A stretch of DNA of 64,000 nt, from NCBI GenBank assembly GCA_011316305.1, contig SAUG01000041.1, forward strand, positions 62,001 through 126,000, read 5' to 3'. The position numbers were made by a program, and so were the translations under genes. A model generated the notes under the pieces. The model was not told the DNA's origin, made no database searches, and saw only the letters and a program-made list of their open reading frames with translations. Shown in pieces: positions 34,931 through 47,025 of the stretch (within the stretch, counting starts at the first letter, position 1; each line of letters begins with the position of its first letter). The DNA is from Rusavskia elegans (taxonomy: Eukaryota > Ascomycota > Lecanoromycetes > Teloschistales > Teloschistaceae).

Positions 34931-35560
34931 GATTGGCGCAGCGGTTTTAAATGCAATCGACCCTCGGTCCTTAAAAACGGGGCCCCACGTGTTCGGCGTA
35001 ACTTCGGCGTAACTTCGGCGTAAATCATTACACTAGACTTTCTGTTACGGCTGCTCATTGGCTGGGTTCTTATCATATCAGCGGATGCTAATCTAGAGTG
35101 GTTAGCGTCATAGGGCCAGCCCTACTGGCCCTACTTCCTTCTTCATGCACATAGATTTCATAGATCATCTCAATATTATTACGATCATCCACATCTACTG
35201 TGCACTCGCTTCACTTTCTAATTAGATTTCTTGTCTGCATCATCTAGTTGGAAATATTGATAGGAGCAAGGGGAAGAAGCCTGTGTAGAGCCAGGAAGAT
35301 TCGACCAAGAGAAACATGCCTGAGTGTGAGGATTAGAATTACTGCTAGATTTACCTCTATTCTATATAAATATCTCTATTTTTCAACCTAGATTCGAGTA
35401 AATCATATATAGTCGTAAATCCGCCGTCTTCATGCTCCAAGATCCGGACGAAGTAAAATGCCTCAAACATCTGAAAAGAAACACCCCCATAACAACCAAT
35501 TCCTACCCACAAGCCCTCACCTCCTCACAACCCCACTCACTCTAACCGCCACACTCGTAC
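34931..35560. other. Intergenic with short repeats
   Basis: Three head-to-tail copies of an 11-bp unit ((G/C)TTCGGCGTAA) lie at 34991-35023. A hairpin with 9-bp arms TAGGGCCAG and CTGGCCCTA lies at 35111-35133. The stretch 35140-35420 is AT-rich. No gene seen. Confidence 0.6.
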
Positions 35561-38500
35561 TCACCAACTAGGCTTCAAATCCGTCGCGACATAATAATTA
35601 TACATGCCTCTTCCTCCACAGCTAACGCTCGCATCACCCTTACATTTCAGGTTGCAAGCCAAATCGCCTCTGAGGCTTGTCTGGCTCTTCACCAGCCCCT
35701 GGCCGACCCAACATTCCCTCCCGTATTCCAAACCGAAGACATCGTAGGTTTTTGTAGCACCCACTTTGTTGTTTGCGCTGGAAAGAGCGGATATGCAAAG
35801 GTCTGGGGACATGGTGTCGGAGGCTAGGAGTTGGGTGAGAGGTTTTTTGGTTGGGGAGGGGGGTTCGGCGTAGCAGCCTAGGGAGTAGAAACCTTTCGTG
35901 GGTGTGGCGGTGGCGGAGGGGGTGGGGGTAATGTAGGTTACTGCCGAAGAAGAGGAGGAGGTGCGGGTGGTAGTTGTGAGGGTTGATGGGGTGGTAGTTG
36001 CGAAGGTGGAGGAAGGGGATGTGAAGGAGGAGGTTTTGGATATTGTGGTGGTTATGGAAGAGCTGGGTTTGGAGGTGGTCGCGACTGTTGATGAGGGTGA
36101 AGATAAGGACTGTGACGTGGTGCCAGAACTGTCGGCTTTGGAGATGGCCTGGTAGACGTTCATGTGCAGACTTCCGCCGCAGATCTCGGTGGCATCGCCC
36201 TTGCAGGTTAAGGTACAGCCTGTAGCGTTGGATGTGGCGTCACTTGCTAAAGAATTGCCACAGTAGCATTCGCGGCTAACAAGCATGTCAGCGGGTTGTC
36301 ATATGAGATATAGCTGACAGACAAACTTACCGATATTCGATACCAGCATAGGTGGTTCCTTTGCCCTGACAGTAATCCAAGCAGATCTCAATGGTCATTA
36401 GATCGGTGGCATATCTGTTGGTGTACGGCGAGATGGTCTTGCCGAGTGGTCCATCTTTGTAGCAGCCTAAGGACTTCCAGCTATTGGTGGAAGTGGAGGA
36501 TGGGGCGCTCGATGAAGTCGAAGATGTAAGACTGAACGTGTAGGAGCTGGATGTCGAAGTTTTGGTTGTGCTTGGTGTAATGGATGTGCTGGTGCTCGAG
36601 GATGTGCTTGTTCCACTGCTTGTGGTACTGGATATCGAGGTTAGGGAAGTCGAGTTCTGGGTCTGCGAAGTCAAGGTTTGGGAAGTCGCGGTTTGGGATG
36701 TCGAGGTCTGGGGGGTCGGGGATATGGAACTCGATGTCAATGATGTGGAGGTGGAGGTTCGAGACGTAGACGTGCCTGATGTCGTCGAGGTCGAGGATGC
36801 GGAAGTTGACGTCGAGATCGAGAATACGGAGGTTGACGTCGTCGATGTCGAGTTTCTCGAGGTTGTGGTAACTGATGCTGGGGTCGATAGCGTCGTCGAT
36901 GTCGAGTTTCTCGAGGTTGTGGTAACTGATGCTGGGGTCGATAGCGTCGATGATGTCGATGATCTGGACGTCGAGCTTTGCAACGTGGTAGAGGATGAAG
37001 AGCTCCCACAGGGGACCGCATTGCAATCCGGCTTGTACTTAGACGAATCATAATAGATACTAATATACGTCCCATCTCCACCGCAAGCCTGAGTGGTATC
37101 AGCTGAACAGCCGAAAGTGCATTTCTTGGCGCTCTCTGGAGTGTATTTGGTGCCGTTTGGTGGACGATTGCCACACCAACACTGCCTGCGATACTCGGTG
37201 CCTGCAAAGCGGTAGCCGAGACCTTGACACTTTTCCTGACACACACCGTTTTCGTTGAGGGTGTTAAGATCATAGAGTTTTTCCAATTGACGGGGAGCGA
37301 GATCTGAATAACATCCCAGGTACGTGTATTGGGAAGTCCCGTTCGCGTACGTTGGACCAGTTTGGCGACTGACGATTGTGCCTTTAATTTCAACCTCGTG
37401 GACACCAAACGTGAGATCGTCAGTGTTCAAGACCCAAACGTCAGTTACATCGTGTGGTGCAACGTTTGGAGTTGTAGGGGCAGCAGCGATATCAATGGGA
37501 GCATACGCGCATTCGCCAGCTGCAATGGATTGGCCTTCGTGAAGATCCGAGGTAGGGTTCTCGGCTCTTAATTCCGGTTGAACGGGCGGTTTGCTCTTGG
37601 TGATTTGCAGAGGTGATCCTCCTTCGTTGCAGATGCGAAGGCGCCGAGTTACGGTAGTGCCAGCCTTGACGGTACCAAAATCCATGATACCCGAAGTGTC
37701 CCATCCTCCTTCGCTCGTCTCGGTCGCCAGCTTAGCGATGGGCGAAGTAGTAGCACTGCCGGTGAGTAGTACATACTTGTTCCCGCCATTGGTCCAAACG
37801 TTGAAGACGCTCTGGTAATTGCCCACTTCATCCGAATTGAAGTTGGTCGGAACAGTCAAGCTCTTACCTGCGGCCAGAATGGAACCAACAGCAGGCAGAT
37901 TGCTCGAAGTGAAGCCATCTCCAATTACAGAACCCTCCTCGGTCTGTGTCACGTTCTTGTAGTTAGAGCCACCCTGCTCATCATCCATGTCGGCGCCGCT
38001 CCATCCGTACCCTGTGATCTTCAAGGGGGACGAGCCAATGTTGGAGATGATGAAGGATGAGTCAAGTCCGGTGGCTGCACCTGGACTCCCAACAACAATA
38101 CCGCCGAAATCGACCTCAGGAGGGGACAATGAAAGAAACGCTGCGCTGCTGACTTCGTTGCCTTGAAGTGTAATGGGTAGCGAATTTGAATACTGCGCGA
38201 TGCCATTGGTCGTGGTAATAACAAGGAAGCTGGTCTTGACACCAGGACTGACTGCACCAAAAGAGCCTCCAGGTGTGTCTTTGATGGCCGCTTCGGTGAG
38301 GTTCCAGGTGACTGGGAAGGAGAAGGTATCTCCTCTGCTCAAAGCGCCTTGCGGCAGAGATGCATTGCTGGCCTGGTACGTCTTATCTCCAATTGTCATG
38401 CCATTGATCTTGGTAATAGGGATCAGAGCCTGGCACTGTACCTGGACGGTCTTTGTTGTCCCGATCGTGACATCGCCAAAGTCGACCGGCCCAGTACAAT

Positions 38501-40352
38501 TCAATGGGATTGACACTGGAGAGCCCATGCAAATGACCCTAGACACAGCCGTAACATAGAGTCTTCCATCTCCGAATGCCGGGCGCTGGAACTTATTCAG
38601 TCCGCCTGTAGGAGGGATATTGATTCTGACCAACTTGCCCGAGGCGTCAGGTACAGCTTTGTAAGCCTTGAGACCAGCATCCACGTCGGTCACCCAAACG
38701 ATACCAGTCCCTGATTGGCCTTTGTATGTGGTAACAGTTGGAGTACCAACCCCGACTCGTCCAGCCGAGTTTTCTGGACTCTGCCCGACCTTACTGAATA
38801 GTGGGGAGCCTTTTTGATCAAGGCCAAGCTTGTAAGCCATGAGCGGTTCCCCAACCGGAGTAAAGTAGATGTAGCCACCATCAAGCGGGTAGGAACCGGC
38901 GCCACCGAAAACCGCATTGGGAGAAATAATCGTCTGGATGATGTTGTCTGTGGCCCCAGGTCCCAATTTGAAACCACCCAGGTTGTCCGCATTCATGATA
39001 TAGGCCTTTCCGTTTTTGCCGATCGTTACAGCGATGCGAGTAACGCCATTGGTGCCCTTGAAGACACTGGGATCAAGTAGTGCAACGCCGCCAGATCCCA
39101 AGTCCCTATCTCCAGCATCCATGCCGATGTATTCATAAGGCTCGAAGTAGTCTTGGAGAGCAATCTTACCATCACTAACAGCAAAGTTTGCTACAACTTC
39201 ATCGAGTGTCGACAGAGGAGAACGTCCCGAGGCAGGTGTATCCTTGTTTTCGTGACCCTGGCCGTTGCCTGTTGTAATGAACAATCTTCCGCCGTCGGTA
39301 GCTGGGGGCATACCACTCATCCAAATGCCAGCTTTTCCTCCTTTCTGATTCATTATGTCCAGCGTGACGGGGGGTGCCCCTGGAGCAGCTTCCATGGCAA
39401 ACATGCTGTTGACTCCAACGCCTGGCACGGTGCTGAGACCGGCAATAATTCCCGTGTAATTGAAAAGGTCACAGTGACCACCAAAAGTACCGTAGACTGT
39501 GCTGCCGATCATTGTCAATGAAGGCCGTTGGAGGACCGTGCCACCAATGAAATATCGCTCAGGGTCATTGTCAGCATTGTTACCATCCACCATGACTGGG
39601 AAGCCTGGCCGATCGGTCAAGTCGAGGACATTAACGGCATAAAAGTTGTAGACTCCCTTGGCAACACCGCCACTCGCAGCCTTGTTCTGGTATCCTTTGG
39701 CAAAGAAGTACGCTGTGTTGGTATTGGGATCGATGACAGGTGTACCAACAATGCCTGATAAGGTGTTTAGTATGGTCAATTGCACAAGCAACAGAAACGG
39801 CCATAAGGACAACTCCAACTGGTGGGATGGGCATCCGATACCTCGACTGCCAGCCAAGTCGAAGGCATGCGATAACTCGACCGCCAGCCAAGTCGAAGGC
39901 ATCCGATACTTCGACCGCCAGCCAAGTCGGAGGCTACCAGTGCATGGGATAGGTCGAAATCGAAAGGAAGGCTACGTACCAATAGTATCGGGCATGTCAG
40001 TACATCCGATGTCGCTTTGCAAGAATGGAGGTTGCACTTGACGTGCATTGATCGGAGCGCCAGTCACAGCGTCGACTGTTCGGATCCAGTTCTGGCTTGA
40101 AGCGGTGAAGACCAACTGCTTCTGGCCAGGAGGTGTGTACACCAGGGGCTTGGCATACCAGCGTTCCTTGTCGTTGTAGGTCTTGGTCCATAGGATACCA
40201 AAACTTGAAGAGCCGACGATGGACGGTTGCATATTATGATTAGGCAGATACCCTGACTGGGGAAGGTCGGCGTCGGTGACCTCGTCGGTTGGTGCTAAAG
40301 AGCGAACGAGCCATGGAATACATCCCAACCACACCAGGAGTTGCAACAGCAT
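35561..40352 (-). CDS. Large surface protein: PQQ-like propeller, Ig-like repeats, three WSC domains
   Basis: Exons 40352-39980, 39754-36331 and 36275-35561, 1503 residues; ATG 40352 starts a signal peptide (LLQLLVWLGCIPWLV). Residues about 40-480 read as a PQQ-type beta-propeller (GTPVIDPNTNTAYF, GGRLFITTGNG, GGVALLDPS..., GIVWVTDVDAGLKAY). About 490-920 holds repeated Ig-like units of the kind P.DFGDVTIGTTKT, VDFGGIVVGSPG and MDFGTVKAGTTV. WSC domains follow at about 935-1030, 1217-1315 (split by intron 2) and 1396-1500, each with LGCY, a CW/YCG and a CGG end. Ser/Thr-rich, probably O-mannosylated linkers separate them. WSC domains bind wall glycans. Intron 1 is unusually long (225 nt) and contains a tandem repeat. 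No C-terminal membrane span or GPI signal is seen, so it is likely secreted. Confidence 0.88.
39830..39931. repeat. 3 x 34-bp tandem repeat inside intron 1 of the WSC gene
   Basis: Units at 39830-39863, 39864-39897 and 39898-39931 share GGCATCCGATACCTCGAC and GCCAGCCAAGTCGA. They differ at a few positions. They lie within the 39755-39979 intron and explain its length. Confidence 0.9.
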
Positions 40353-43136
40353 GCTGGTGAACGGACGATGGTATCCGGAGGTTGAGGCTACTTTCCTACC
40401 TTGAGGACTGTAGTAAAGAAAGGACCAAGGCTCGCTATATAGCAAAAGAGTGACGATGACAAAGGAACGTGGATGTCCGGAGGAGCGACCGCAGTTTTAT
40501 GATGACCGAAAAGGTTGCAAGACAAGATTCAAAGAGTGTAGATGCTCGACTGAGCGACGAAAGACAGGCGGCAAACGAGAGTGAGGACGAGGACACGGAG
40601 AGGGAAACTCGAACCTCGAGGTGCTCGCCATGTATGTGTACCTTGTTGTTGCTGCTTGGTCTAGGCGTGCTGCATTGACCCAGGCAATCCATGTTGTGGC
40701 TGCAGAGTCGTCCATTTCGGGCAGATATGGAGTCACTGGTGGGCCACTTATCTGTCTCAGCCGCAGAATCCATAGCAATGGACGCTGCACGCTGCACAGG
40801 ATAAACAGTACATGGACGGGCCATGCACAAGGGCTCGTGGAGAAGGAGGTCTTCGGTGCAATTTGACGCGTCGATTTTGTGGGTTAGCGCTGACTTTTGA
40901 ACCTGCATTAGCGGCCGCGGTAGCACATGGCATTTTTGCCTTGTTCGGCTCTAACCGAAAGTGTAGAGTCCGTGGCGCACCCCTTACCACAAATATCTCC
41001 AGCTTCTCCCCCAGACCTCATCCCTTACGCAAACTAGCCTCATGCAGGTTTTGATTGCTTTATCCTAGCAATTCTAACCTCTGACCCCCATCCTTGAGAT
41101 ACTTACTCTTGATCACAACGGCCAGAGAAGATAGCGATTTGCTGGCCGATTGGCAACACGGGCTTCTCCGCACAGCTTAATTGGTCCGTAGAAAGCCCAC
41201 TCATTTCCAGCAGTGAGACTCTGAGATCTGATATGTGAACTGCAGTCGACGAAGAAACAGTAAGGTAGCCTGCAGGTCACCACAATAATACCCATCTCTC
41301 CCTTTCTGGGCGACCAATTGATGCTTCATTGGTCGCTGCAAAGGCTGAGGGAATATGCTCCCATTATTCTACGTTGTCGGCAAAGAGGTCTCTTGCGCTT
41401 GCAGACCCACCAGGTTTGGACGTTCTAGACGTGACGGCTATATGCGACCATAAAAGCTTACTCGTATCTGAACTCAATCCGGAAAGAGAAAGTACCGAAT
41501 GACCTGCCGGTCGACACTTACCAACCCGTATGATTATTATTGAGTAACCTCTCCAGTTGACGATGCATCACACGACGGCCACACCAAGCCGTGGCTGCCT
41601 TTGCACAGACTCAAGAGACTTTTGCGTATCTTAGTCGGCCTTCAATGCTGACTGATCCATTATGCGGGAAAGAACAGGGCTCATATGCAGGGCATGCCAA
41701 CCAAATCTGGTAAGTTTCGTGGGGACAAGCGCTGGAAGTCAAATGTGAAGAGAACCTAAGCCTAATCGACAAATGAACAACGGCTGTGACCAACCATGCG
41801 GGTCCTCGCGAGGTTTGACATGCCCCATAGGGTCGAGAAAGGCCTGATTGAAACTGGAATATGCAAGTTGCCGGCTCGTATTCCTCGATTGGTTCTATCC
41901 GTGCCAAATCACCAATCGACCCCGCAAGTAAGCAAGGCCTGAATTCTTGTTTTGGCACGGATACATTGAATAATGATGCACAGCAGAACTGACTGTCGCC
42001 CGGAAAGCGGGCTCATAGCTGCTGCAGGCTCCGCGGCGACTCCTCAAGCTCCTCCGTCCATTCTTCCTCCATGTGCCCCGCTTGCAACCACTCCATACTG
42101 TACGAGATCAGATCGCAGTCACACAATGTCTGTCTAGCAAGAAAAACGACGTGGAGCTGTGGGGGATTCAATCCAGGCTCGTGTATGCAGGTCATTGGCT
42201 GACGTCCAGGTGTCCAGTTGTCTTGATTGTACAGCACGATCGAGGCATCGACATATCGACAGCGATGATACTGACTGGAAGCCCACCATGTTCTATTTCC
42301 CCATTGATTCAGCCTACAAAGTCGTCTTCATGGTGACCACCTTCTGCCCTTATCCCTTCTTTCTTGAGCGTTCCTCGAGGCAAATCCATTCCCTCACTAC
42401 CGATCGCTCGGATCGCTATCACGAGCTTCTTTTCGCTTTCATTCTCCACCTGTATCCACACTCGCACACCCTCTTCTTCACGAGGACCAAAATTATCTAA
42501 GCCCCACCGTGCGCTACACCTCCACATCTAGCGTTTTGACAGGCTTGGCTACCCAAGCCTGTTAACCGGGCTTTTCCGCGGTGAATCGCGTCCCGTTTCC
42601 TTAATTTTGGGTCTCAGATCTGGCTGACTCTGAGCTTTGATGTAAAATCTCCAAAGGTGATGCCCAGGCGTGTCAATGGGGTGGATGGCAAAGGGCGTCA
42701 TCCGCCGTGAAAGCCAAACCAATCTTGTCTTTTTTTACAAACTGATTGCTTTGGTTTTTGTTGGAAGCGCGGAGTGGGGTCGGGATACCCACAAAGTCTT
42801 ATCTCCACCGTGCGTCGACGTGGCATGGTTTTACGATCTGTTGCCAATACTCCTTGCACTTCGTGCTCGAGCTGAGGGATAGATCGACTGACAATGTGAG
42901 AGGAAGTCAAGAACCCAGTGCTTGACAATCGCGACTTGCTCGTCATGTGCGATTTCCGCAGCACAAGGTTGCTGCTGGTGTTGAGTGAGGTTGGGATTTG
43001 TCCCATGGTTGATATTCCGCTAGTGGATTTATTCTCTCGTGCGGTCCCGTATTTCGTTCGAACAATTTCTATTATTTCGGTCTTTCCTCCCCCAAAACAT
43101 CAAACATCACATTGAAAATTTCTAATTGGGCACAGG
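40353..43136. other. Gene-poor 2.8-kb stretch
   Basis: The left part should hold the promoter of the WSC gene. ORFs here (longest 163 codons, 40926-40435 minus) contradict one another and show no domain. A perfect hairpin lies at 42539-42562. No RNA gene recognised. Confidence 0.5.
42539..42562. repeat. Perfect hairpin, 10-bp arms
   Basis: ACAGGCTTGG and CCAAGCCTGT are separated by CTAC. Not next to a recognised gene end; it could be a relic of a small inverted-repeat element. Confidence 0.7.
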
Positions 43137-43737
43137 ATGTCAAGCAATACTAAAGATGATCGTAACCCCTTCCCCTACACGTCAGCTCTCGACTATCGAA
43201 CACTTCTCACAGAAAAGGTGCCAGCCATCCTTCTTGCAACCATGAAACTGCGATTACTGTTGTACCGTCAGCTAAAATTCGCCATAGCCCCTCATACTCG
43301 AAAAGCCTATTCGCTGCGAAAAACCTCTCGGATCCTTACTAGAAGACCTCGAGATAGACCTACACCATCTCCAAGCGTCTGAATTGGCTATGACAAGTTT
43401 CAAGCAACCTTGTGATCAAATTATTTCTACGTTGCAGGCTCGAGTACACGCCATCGGGTCTCACGACACGGAGCACAAGGCAGCGGGGGACTTCGCCAAC
43501 AGCGTCCGCGACGTCCTTGATAAAGTCGCAAAAACCCCCAAAGACTTCGCCGAGCTGGCAAGCAGCTTCAGCGAAAAGTCTATCAGAGTCTCTGACGCGG
43601 TACATGAAGTCCTGGTGGAGCAAGAACGGAACAGAGATCCCGAAGAACGCAGAAGGGAACTAGCGCGATATGAGGAGATGCTGCGTAGCGTAGGGCAGCA
43701 ACTAGGGTTGTTGGGTCGCTGGGACCGCTGCTCATAG
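43137..43737 (+). CDS. Cluster family member A, unknown function
   Basis: Exons 43137-43217 and 43288-43737, 176 residues; intron donor GTGCCA, acceptor CATAG, CTAAAA branch. The joint is supported by the paralogue B: TLLTEK / PLILEKPIRC here against TLLTK(S) / QIPILENPVYVC there, with the intron in the same place. The body is helical: CDQIISTLQARV, FANSVRDVLDKV, a Glu/Arg-rich C-terminus. No signal peptide or membrane span, so probably cytosolic or nuclear. I do not recognise a database family. It is the first of five related genes in 4.5 kb. Confidence 0.6.
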
Positions 43738-44296
43738 CATCGAGATTTACAGAGGTTCTTGTAAGAACGCACTAACATCGGTGTTGCTGGTTGCTGCTAA
43801 CCTCATGGAGCTAAGCTGAATAGATCACCAGCATGGAAGTATGGATCTGGTTTTACACTGCATGCATGATGCTTTCGCTAGGACAAGTCCAGATTTCCAC
43901 CCACAACAATGATGACTGGCCATATGTTGAAGTGACAAAGCGAGCGGTGAGTCTCAAATTCAAATGTGTGGACGAAAAGAAACTAGTGCCCGAACTATAC
44001 CACGGATCTCGGGTTTCCAAAGGGAAAGTCGCAAGCTAAGATATTAATATCAGCGCAATCATCTAAGAAAGACGAGAAGAGTCATCCTTCGCCCTGTATA
44101 TGTGTGAGTCAGACGCCTCTCCTGTAAAGGCATGCAATCAAGATGCATCTCTCAAAAATCTCAGTGCCGTACTTTTCTTTCCGCTTTCGAGATCCATCGT
44201 ACCTTGTGCTTTTCTGTCTGCCAACCCTCATCCTGTTAGAAGAGAATCTGCACCAATTGGATTAAATCTTCAAATATACCCATAAATCGACCAACA

Positions 44297-45144
44297 ATGT
44301 CGTCTTACGAGGACTTTGACTCAGATGAGATGCAGAGTCAAGCAGCAACATCGTCTTCTGACTCGGATGAGACTCAGAGTCAAGCAGCAACGTCGTCTTA
44401 CGAGGGCTCTGATCCAGATTCAGATTCGGATTCAGATTCAGATTCAGATTCAGATTCAGATTCAGATTCAGATTCAGATTCAGATTCAGATTCAGATTCA
44501 GATTCAGTTGAGGTCCCAAGGCTCACTGCGGAGGAAAAGAAAGCGACGACGGAAGGGAAAGACCCAAAGCCATTCACATCACTCATCAAATACCCAACCC
44601 TCCTTACCAAATCCGTAAGCATCATCTACGCCATTAAAAATCCACTGCTTTTCAGCACTGATAATTGAAGCAGATCCCCATCCTAGAGAACCCTGTCTAC
44701 GTCTGCCGACCAGACTGGGAGCAGAAATGCGACATAGTGCACAAATCACTTGTTTCCGTAAACGCATTACAAGGCTCCTGCGACGACCTTCGTTCGACTC
44801 TCGATGATCGAATTAAAACCCTCAAGTCTTTTACTGGTCCGAGTACAGCGAAAGCGACTACCAAGCAGATGACCATGACGGCGACTTTCGCCAGCAACAT
44901 CAGTGACGTCCTCGCCAAAGTCACTCAAGCCAACGGCAAATTAATGGATTTGGAGTCCCAGCTGCGATGGAAACAGGTTCGGGTTGTTACGTCGTACTGC
45001 ACAAGTTGCGACGAAACGTATAGAAGGGATTGGACGGATCTACATGGACATTTCGACCATCCACCTGCTGTCAGACATTGTTGTTTTGGGAATGGGTGGT
45101 TGAGGAAGGAACAATCTATGTTGGAAGGGTTGAATCTAAACTGA
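44297..45144 (+). CDS. Cluster family member B with Asp-Ser repeat
   Basis: Exons 44297-44614 and 44671-45144, 263 residues. The N-terminal exon is acidic, has a duplicated DE.QSQAATSS unit and then about 16 Asp-Ser dipeptides coded by a GATTCA microsatellite. The second exon matches member A: PILENPVYVC, CDDLRSTLDDRI, FASNISDVLAKV, LESQLRWK. After that the ORF (Cys/His-containing) may be read through an intron beginning GTTCGG; the C-terminal about 60 residues are uncertain. It is convergent with member C, whose end is 20 bp away. Confidence 0.6.
44411..44508. repeat. GATTCA hexamer microsatellite in coding sequence
   Basis: About 16 near-perfect GATTCA units, with one GATCCA and one GATTCG. 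All are in frame to encode Asp-Ser, so length changes alter the protein by whole dipeptides. Confidence 0.92.
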
Positions 45145-45164
45145 AAATCCTCATGATGGATACC

Positions 45165-45726
45165 TCACAATCCCCCATTGTAGCAATGTGGGTCGAAATA
45201 TTCTTCACGCCAGTCATGCTCGATTTTATCCAGATCTTTATACCATTGATCCATCTTCACGAATAACTTCTTCCACTTCTCAACCACCGTTTTTGCCGAC
45301 TCAGCCTCAGCTGCTGAAGGCCGGCCTCCTTCGTTCGGGCTTCAACACCGTATCAGTCATCCGCTCGATTCGTTCGTCCAAGAGATCTCGCACGCCCATG
45401 ACTGGGTCGATAAACCGTTCAAGCTCCGCTTGTGCTTCGTTCATGGGTGTAGCCTTTCCGTGTTCCATCATGATGAATTCGAAAGTCTTGAATCTTTTGG
45501 TTTTCTTGTGGATTGTCATTTGAGGTTAGGCAGGAGACCTTCGGCGGATGATAGCTCGCTTACTGGATCTAGATAGAAATATGGCGGTGGGCTGTTATCT
45601 CGTGGTGCCGACTGCGATAGATTTATAGTCAGGGCTGACCAGGTCTATACTCAAGCGGCGGATGATTTTTACAGTGTAATCTAACTGGCTCTTCTCCATC
45701 GTGGTGGTTGGCTGTGTCTTCTCCAT
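45165..45726 (-). pseudogene. Cluster family member C, probably frameshifted
   Basis: Exons 45726-45673, 45611-45564 and 45504 onward mirror those of member D exactly in phase: MEK... / SAPRDN...YFYLDP / KTKRF.... The third exon gives VRDLLDERIERM and then meets a stop at 45307. Meanwhile the adjacent frame continues the family pattern (AAEAESAKTVVEKW, MDQWYKDLDKIEHDWREE) to a stop at 45165. The shift lies at about 45320-45340, and no GT-AG pair there restores the frame. It is either a recent pseudogene or a sequence error. Confidence 0.55.
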
Positions 45727-46009
45727 TGTTGTACTAAACAGTGACTTCCCATCGTGGCCGTAGCTTGTGTCATGGATGATTGTGAACTGCGAGTCATGGA
45801 AGATAAGTGTCGTGATTTGATTGAGATAAAGGAAAATATAAGCGAGATGGGAGATACTAACAGCAAATTTTCCTGCCCCGGTACGAATGACTCCTCGTAT
45901 TGCAACTCAGAAGCCGCATAATTTCAAAACAGCAATGTAGAAAGCGCGAGGGAGTGTCTGTTAGAAGAACTGAGATTCTACCAGCCTGTAAAACCGTTGT
46001 GTAAACTTT

Positions 46010-46528
46010 TCAAACTCCACGCAGCCGAGCGGACTCCTTATTCCGTTTCTCCAAAGCCTTTTCCAGATCGCCATCCCACTGCTCCATCATAAATGGCACC
46101 GTCTCGCACACTCCTATAGCCGAAGTTGCAAATGCATCTTCAGCAGCCGCCGCCGAAGACGTAGTATCATTCTTTTCTAAGATCGTGTCATTGATCTGCT
46201 GGATCCTCTCCTCCAGGAGGGTTTTCATATCGTAGATGTGGTCACCCAATTTGCAATAGCCTTTCCATACTCCTACCATGACGTCCGACTCATTGCTCCT
46301 GGTTAACCAGGGTCCACAAGCTATGATTTTGTTGGTTTCCTATGGAATCCGATGAGATCTTGTAAGCTGATGTTCAGCAGGTTGTAGTCCACTCACGGGA
46401 TCAATCGAGAAATGTTCGTTGTCAAGTGGCGCCGGCTATCATAAAAGTAGATTTAGCCTTCAAGGTTCAAGTACTCAGGTGTTGGGAATTCTTACCGTAG
46501 ATTTTGGCTCCGGCTGGCACTTCTCCAT
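46010..46528 (-). CDS. Cluster family member D, unknown function
   Basis: Exons 46528-46496, 46435-46397 and 46339-46010, all introns phase 0, 133 residues. Exon 2 ends in FSIDP and exon 3 begins ETNKI, matching C and E at the same junction. Exon 3 has MKTLLEERIQQINDTIL, an Ala-rich AAAAEDAFATSA and MMEQWDGDLEKALEKRNKE, which suggests an antiparallel helical bundle. No signal peptide or membrane span. The very short first exons (33 and 39 nt) would be missed by simple ORF calling. Confidence 0.6.
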
Positions 46529-47025
46529 TGTGCTTAGAGGTTTTGATTTTTATTGCTGTGATTGTCAGAGGATCGACAGAGCTATCGTCTTTGGTTGAAG
46601 TGCTGGGGGAATAAGCGGGGTGGGAGATACTAAGAGCAAATTTCTCTGCCTGGTACGAATGAGTTATTATTATGTGCCAAATCCAAAAGCCCCACAATTC
46701 AAAATCGGCAATTGAAAGCTGAGTCACCGTAGCAAACCAGACTCCAAGTAAATATCAAGAACGGTGAGAAAAATCTGCCATTATTGAAGAGCATTCTGGA
46801 AATTGAGCGTGTGGAGCAAGAAGATCAAGCACATTGTAATAGCATAGGGCGGGTCTTTGACTGCGTTCTCGTTCTAGAAGGAATCGCTTCTCCACCACAT
46901 TGGTATCGAGATTTGTCGTCTATGTGAACAATCATTTCCGACGGGGCCATCCAACAGTCGATACTTCGAAGTAGACACTCGCTGGGACGATTGCTTGATT
47001 CTGCTGCATAAGCCGGATGTGATAG

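Noticed and set aside
36562..37053. Val/Asp-rich ORF on the plus strand
   Set aside because: It is the mirror of the Ser/Thr-rich linker of the WSC protein on the other strand.
44411..44508. Regular repeats as a possible CRISPR array
   Set aside because: Plain hexamer microsatellite without spacers, in a eukaryote.
44262..44519. Asn/Leu repeat ORF on the minus strand
   Set aside because: Antisense reading of the GATTCA microsatellite of member B.
45307..45342. A mini-intron that could repair member C
   Set aside because: The only GT-AG pairs give about 35 nt and leave the wrong frame.
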